This document shows positions 6,263 through 6,512 of a stretch of DNA of 6,512 bases, piece after piece; the first letter of the stretch is position 1, and the number at the start of each line of letters is the position of its first letter. The notes beneath the pieces were generated by a model that was not told where the DNA came from, did not search any database, and saw only the letters and a list, made by a program, of their open reading frames with translations. The DNA is from Actinomycetes bacterium. GTDB taxonomy: Bacteria > Actinomycetota > Actinomycetes > Actinomycetales > Dermatophilaceae. The stretch spans positions 1 through 6,512 of the forward strand of contig JAEWFB010000055.1 of the NCBI GenBank assembly GCA_023389095.1, in the 5' to 3' direction. The translations under genes were made by a program, and so were the position numbers.

Positions 6263-6512
6263 GATGCGGCCTCCTGGCTCGACGTGGCGGTGGCGGCGCG
6301 CATGACCCGCTCCGGCGTGGCCTCCTCGCGCGCGAGCTCGGCGGTGAGGCGCCCCTCGCAGACGACGAGGACGCGGTCGGCCATGCCCAGGACCTCGGGC
6401 AGCTCGGAGGAGATCATGAGGATCGCCATCCCCTGGCCGGCGAGCTCCGACAGCAGCCGGTGGACCTCGGCCTTGGTGCCGACGTCGATGCCGCGGGTGG
6501 GCTCGTCGATGA
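6259..6512 (-). CDS. rhaT: Sugar ABC transporter ATP-binding protein, C-terminal end (cut by right edge)
   Basis: I translated the last 83 residues by hand; the gene enters from the right edge and stops at TGA 6261-6259. The fragment opens with IDEPTRGIDVGTKAEV, the end of a Walker B segment with its catalytic Glu (visible residue 3) followed by the D-loop region. It continues with MAILMISSELPEVLGMADRV (28-47), where Ser stands in the usual switch-His position. That form is typical of the second nucleotide-binding domain of RbsA-like tandem sugar ATPases of about 500 residues, so I infer a two-domain protein whose first domain and Walker A lie outside the window. The last 25 or so residues are a variable tail. 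It shares a 4-base stop-start overlap with permease one, so it is almost certainly the ATPase of this transporter. The name follows rhizobial usage and differs from E. coli RhaT, a proton symporter. Confidence 0.88.
   Translation of the reverse strand, partial: IDEPTRGIDVGTKAEVHRLLSELAGQGMAILMISSELPEVLGMADRVLVVCEGRLTAELAREEATPERVMRAATATSSQEAAS
6270..6275 (-). promoter_or_regulatory. Ribosome binding site of permease one
   Basis: The minus strand reads AGGAGG, 7 bases before the ATG at 6262 and inside the last codons of the ATPase gene. The ideal site and spacing support this start, including the unusual hydrophilic N-terminal extension. Confidence 0.8.

Noticed and set aside
3053..6512. AI-2 (Lsr) transporter instead of a rhamnose transporter
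   Set aside because: The gene order and protein families are similar, but mutarotase, isomerase and rhamnulose-phosphate aldolase genes follow directly and no AI-2 kinase or processing genes are seen. The possibility is not fully excluded without a receptor comparison.

Overview
The window is GC-rich throughout, with G or C at nearly every third codon position, Shine-Dalgarno-led starts and tightly packed genes. This fits a high-GC actinobacterium. Protein types agree: a Streptomyces/Pseudomonas-type L-rhamnose isomerase, an aldolase-dehydrogenase of the kind common in actinobacteria and alphaproteobacteria, and a lipoprotein-anchored sugar-binding protein. Genus cannot be fixed from the sequence.

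All seven supported genes lie on the minus strand and read from right to left as one L-rhamnose uptake and catabolism cluster. In transcription order they are: the end of a sugar ABC-transporter ATPase (cut by the right edge), two paralogous membrane permeases, a lipoprotein sugar-binding protein, a 160-base gap with a strong GC hairpin, L-rhamnose mutarotase, L-rhamnose isomerase, and the N-terminal two thirds of a bifunctional rhamnulose-1-phosphate aldolase / short-chain dehydrogenase (cut by the left edge). The ATPase/permease and permease/permease junctions each share a 4-base ATGA overlap. The permease/binding-protein gap is 16 bases, and the mutarotase/isomerase and isomerase/aldolase gaps are 4 and 3 bases. 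The only sizeable break, with the hairpin, separates the transporter block from the enzyme block.

The inferred pathway is: the binding protein captures rhamnose outside the membrane, the permease pair and ATPase import it, the mutarotase interconverts its anomers, and the isomerase makes L-rhamnulose. A kinase, not in this window, would phosphorylate it. The aldolase domain then cleaves L-rhamnulose 1-phosphate to dihydroxyacetone phosphate and L-lactaldehyde, and the dehydrogenase domain, mostly off the left edge, would oxidise the aldehyde. No promoter or regulator gene is visible; both probably lie beyond the right edge.

This is mainly a recognisable metabolic locus, and I found no convincing new system. 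The points worth a second look are a mutarotase with a 34-residue Asp/Gln/Pro-rich tail encoded by a 9-base tandem repeat, an isomerase with Asp where the P. stutzeri enzyme has a metal-site His, and the hairpin between transporter and enzyme genes.
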